From contig JAIVFJ010000152.1 in assembly GCA_025765615.1 (NCBI GenBank), positions 140,001-161,839 on the forward strand: DNA of 21,839 bases, in the 5' to 3' direction. A model generated the notes under the pieces. That model did no database searches. It saw nothing but the letters and a program-made list of their open reading frames with translations, and was not told the DNA's origin. Position numbers and translations under genes: made by a program. Positions within the stretch are counted from its first letter, which is position 1, and each line of letters begins with the position of its first letter. Shown here in pieces: positions 19,448 to 21,839 of this stretch. The stretch comes from Zopfochytrium polystomum (taxonomy: Eukaryota > Chytridiomycota > Chytridiomycetes > Chytridiales > Chytridiaceae).

Positions 19448-19557
19448 CCTTTTGAGAGTGTTCCTTGTCAAGACTCCAAGAAAGTTCCAGAAAGAGCAAT
19501 TAGTAATACAATGATACCAATGATACCAATGACAACAAGACAAGTCAGGAAAGCAAA

Positions 19558-19655
19558 GAAGGTTCCAGAAGGTTCCACAAGGTTCCATGAAGGAATGTTC
19601 TAGAAGGTTCCAGAAGGTTCCAGAAGGTTCCATGAAGGAATGTTCTAGAAGGTTC
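19558..19655 (-). promoter_or_regulatory. Heat-shock-element array in the upstream LTR
   Basis: Alternating GAA and TTC triplets separated by 2 nt. There are four units at 19558-19575, eight uninterrupted units at 19593-19630 and four at 19638-19655, with degenerate units (CAA, GAG) between and after. This is the canonical heat-shock-factor site, for which three units suffice. The array lies in the first 130 bp of the LTR and about 110 bp upstream of the TATA box. Confidence 0.7.
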
Positions 19656-19684
19656 CAGAGGTTTCCAGAGGGTGATTCATAACA

Positions 19685-19702
19685 TCATCTCCCCCTTTTA
19701 GG
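19685..19702 (-). other. Polypurine tract of the gypsy element
   Basis: On the minus strand AAAAGGGGGAGATGA runs directly into the LTR start TGTTATG. It doubles as the last codons of pol: Lys-Arg-Gly-Arg and the TGA stop at 19687-19685. It would prime plus-strand synthesis. Confidence 0.85.
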
Positions 19703-19717
19703 CCTCTTCTGCAACTT

Positions 19718-19876
19718 GGTGGGGTACCTGGTCTTGAACTCGAGCAGAAGGTCTTGGCAGTGAGTGAGGTTTGACTCAGGCTCCCAGGTGTTGTCAGCAT
19801 CTGAGTAACCTTTCCACTTAACAAGGAACTTGAGTGTTCTTCCAAACCACTTGGCATCCAAGATTTGTTCAACCTC
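19718..19876 (-). other. Chromodomain at the C-terminus of the gypsy integrase
   Basis: Reads EVEQILDAKW, then LKFLVKWKGYSDADNTWEPE, then LLLEF. The aromatic residues of the cage (W in KWKGY and in NTWEP) are present. This places the element among chromoviruses, whose chromodomain is thought to steer integration to particular chromatin. Confidence 0.92.
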
Positions 19877-21839
19877 AAATTCCTCTTCACCTTCTACCTC
19901 AACTGGAGGAGGAGGAGGAACAACTCTGCCTGGAATGGAATTGGCCACAAACTTCTCTAAAAGGCTGACATGGAAAACTGGGTGGATCTTCATGGATGCA
20001 GGGAGATCCAGCTTGAAGGTGACTGGATTGATTTGCTCCAAGATCTTGAAAGGACCCAACTTGAGGTTGTCTAGCTTGGGACTTGGTCTTTTGGTCTGCA
20101 AGTTCTTCCTCAGAAGCCAAACTTGCTGACCCACAGCAAGGTCATGGTCCATTCTGTGAGTGTTGGCAAATCTTGAGGCATCTTCTTGGGCTTGCTTCAG
20201 GGTGGAGTCCAGGAAGGAGTTGATGATCTTGAGCTTATGTAAGTGTGAAGCCGCAGCAGGAGCTTGGACATTGGATAGGGTCTCTTGTCCCAGACGATCT
20301 CCTCTTGGATTGAAGCCATAGGTTGCAAAGAAAGGAGATAGCTGGGTGCTTGAGTGGAGAGAATTGTTGAGAGCAAATTCTGCCAGTGGAAGGAGGGTGG
20401 GCCAATCATCCTGTTGATAGCTGACATAGCACCTCAAATACTGCTCCAGAGTCTGGTTTGTTCTTTCTGTTTGTCCATCAGTCTGAGGGTGATAAGCAGT
20501 TGACAGTTGAGACTTGATTCCAAGGGCTGCTGTGAGTGCTTTCCAAAATTGAGATCTGAACTGTGGTCCTCTGTCACTGACGATTGACTGAGGCAGCCCA
20601 TGGAGCCTGAATATGTGCTGCAAAAAACAGGTCTGCTGTTCCTTGTGCATCTATATTCTCAGTGCAGGGAATGAAATGGGCCAACTTTGTCCTTCTGCAG
20701 ATGACAACAAGGATAGAGTCAAATCCATGGGATGGGGGCAGTTTCACAATGAAGTCCATGGATATTGATGACCAAGGGCTGATGGCAATTGGGAGGGGCT
20801 CCAGAAGTCCATAGGGCTTGTGTCTGCTGGATTTGTTTCTTTGACAGGTTTCACAGCTGCTGACATAGTTCTTGATGTACTTCCTCATGCCTGGCCAGTA
20901 GAAGTCTCTGGAAACAAGCTCATATGTCTTGTGCTCTCCTGGGTGTCCAGCTGTTGCTGCATCATGCCTTGTCTTGAGTATCTCAAGTTTTTCCTCTTCT
21001 TGGCTGATTTGAATCTTGTGAGGCTTGGGGTCCTTGGAAATAGCATGGGCCCACACACTGTCAGGAAGCAATGAAAGGTGTGTCTTGGATGGTGGGGTGA
21101 AACCATCACCCCCTTCAGGTGCAAGGTCTGTTCTTCTTGACAGGGCATCAGCCACAGTGTTAAGGTGGCCAGGAGAATAGCCACAGCTTAAAGTCATACT
21201 CAGAGAGCAGTTCAGCCCACCCTGGCATGCCTCTGCTTGAGCAACCTCCTTGCCCTGAAGAAGGTGAGGTTCTTGTGATCCGAATAGACAGAGATGTTTT
21301 TAGAACCAGCCAAGTAGTGTCTCCAGAATTTGAATGCTTCCCACAATTGCAAGCAACTCCTTGTCATGGACTGTGTAGTTACACTCAGCACTGTTCAGCT
21401 TCCTGGAGTAATATGCCACTGGATGCAGAGGAGCAGAGGGGTCCTGAGAGCTTGGCTGGGACAGAACAGCGCCAAGGGCATAGTCTGAGGCATCAGTTTC
21501 CAAGGTGAAGGGAAGCAAGGGATCCACATGCTTAAGGAGTGGTGCACTTGTGGTTGCTGTCTTAAGAGCTAGCCAGGCTTGCTCTGCTGCTGGGGTCCAT
21601 TCAAACTTGGTGGTCTTCTTGGTGAGATCAGTGAGAGGCTTGGCTATGGCAGAATAGTTGGCAATGAAGGTTCTGTAGAAGTTGCAAAATCCAAGGAAGC
21701 TTTGAACATCCTTGATGGAATTTGGAGCCTTCCATTCAAGAATAGTTTGGATCTTGTCTGGTGCCATGGAGATCCCTTTGTCAGACACAATGAACCCCAA
21801 AAACTCAATGGAGGTCTTGTGGAATTCACACTTCTCCAG

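Larger units (their letters stand above)
19332..19684 (-). mobile_element. 3' LTR of the Ty3/gypsy element
   Basis: A 353-bp LTR on the minus strand running TGTTATGAAT (19684) to CCTGACA (19332). It directly follows the polypurine tract and stop codon of pol, so it is the 3' LTR. It has a TATAAAA box and a dense upstream heat-shock-motif array. It is 44 bp longer than the solo LTR at 7961 because of a tandem duplication in that array. The 5' LTR would lie beyond the right edge. Confidence 0.93.
19685..21839 (-). pseudogene. Ty3/gypsy chromovirus pol, 3' part, frame-broken
   Basis: Partial: the frame runs off the right edge. From the edge: end of reverse transcriptase (LEKCEFH..FLGFIVS, then SFLGFCNFYRTFI), RNase H (FTLETDASDYALGAVLSQ, YYSRKLNSAECNYTVHDKELLAI, NTVADALSRR), integrase zinc region (GHPGEHKT..CETCQRNK) and catalytic core (ISMDFIVKLP, VSDRGPQF, GQTERTNQ: Asp, Asp, Glu), GPF-type region (LGPFKILEQI) and a C-terminal chromodomain. 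Single-base frame breaks are visible at about 21340 (an extra G in GTGGGAAG), about 21218 (extra G before TGGGCTGAA), about 21183 and 20622-20627 (A6 on the plus strand, one too many). Correcting each restores conserved motifs. It is a degenerate copy, or homopolymer errors are present. Confidence 0.9.

Overview
This is eukaryotic DNA: a spliced ion-channel gene on the left, followed by about 15 kb dominated by retrotransposons. The introns are short (52-136 bp). Several have fungal-type CTAAC branch-point motifs close to the 3' splice site. Together with the mix of elements (a Tad/I-like LINE with RNase H and a chromodomain Ty3/gypsy element), this suggests an early-diverging (chytrid-like) fungus or another unicellular opisthokont. 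That assignment is inference.

Left part (586-5337, minus strand): a ten-exon gene for a TRPV-like cation channel of about 1321 residues. All nine introns have GT..AG ends and their phases close in one frame. The protein has a low-complexity N-terminus, an extra hydrophobic segment, an ankyrin region, six membrane segments with a pore loop, and a charged C-terminal tail. The ankyrin region is interrupted by a tandemly duplicated helical module of about 100 residues that I do not recognise.

Middle left (about 5340-7315): no convincing gene. It holds a GACA microsatellite, three ~90-bp repeats each carrying a perfect 11-bp inverted repeat, and a 36-bp direct repeat.

Middle (7316-18275): a three-layer nest. 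The oldest layer is a 5'-truncated LINE on the minus strand. Two elements later broke it: a solo LTR (7961-8269, flanked by ACAGT/ACAGC) and a full-length LINE of the same family on the plus strand (9114-17541). The latter is flanked by a perfect 15-bp target-site duplication and ends in poly(A). It encodes ORF1 (RNA-binding-like region, CCHC knuckle, long coiled coil) and a frame-broken ORF2 (AP endonuclease, reverse transcriptase, RNase H, two zinc motifs).

Right part: 18276-19331 is intergenic, with a degenerate tRNA-like sequence and AAT microsatellites. From 19332 to the window edge lies the 3' end of a minus-strand Ty3/gypsy chromovirus: LTR, polypurine tract, and a pol reading frame (reverse transcriptase end, RNase H, integrase, chromodomain) with several single-base frame breaks. 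The solo LTR at 7961 belongs to the same family.

The most interesting signals are the duplicated module inside the TRPV-like ankyrin region, and a dense array of perfect heat-shock-factor motifs in the upstream part of the gypsy LTR. That array has grown by a 44-bp tandem duplication relative to the solo LTR.
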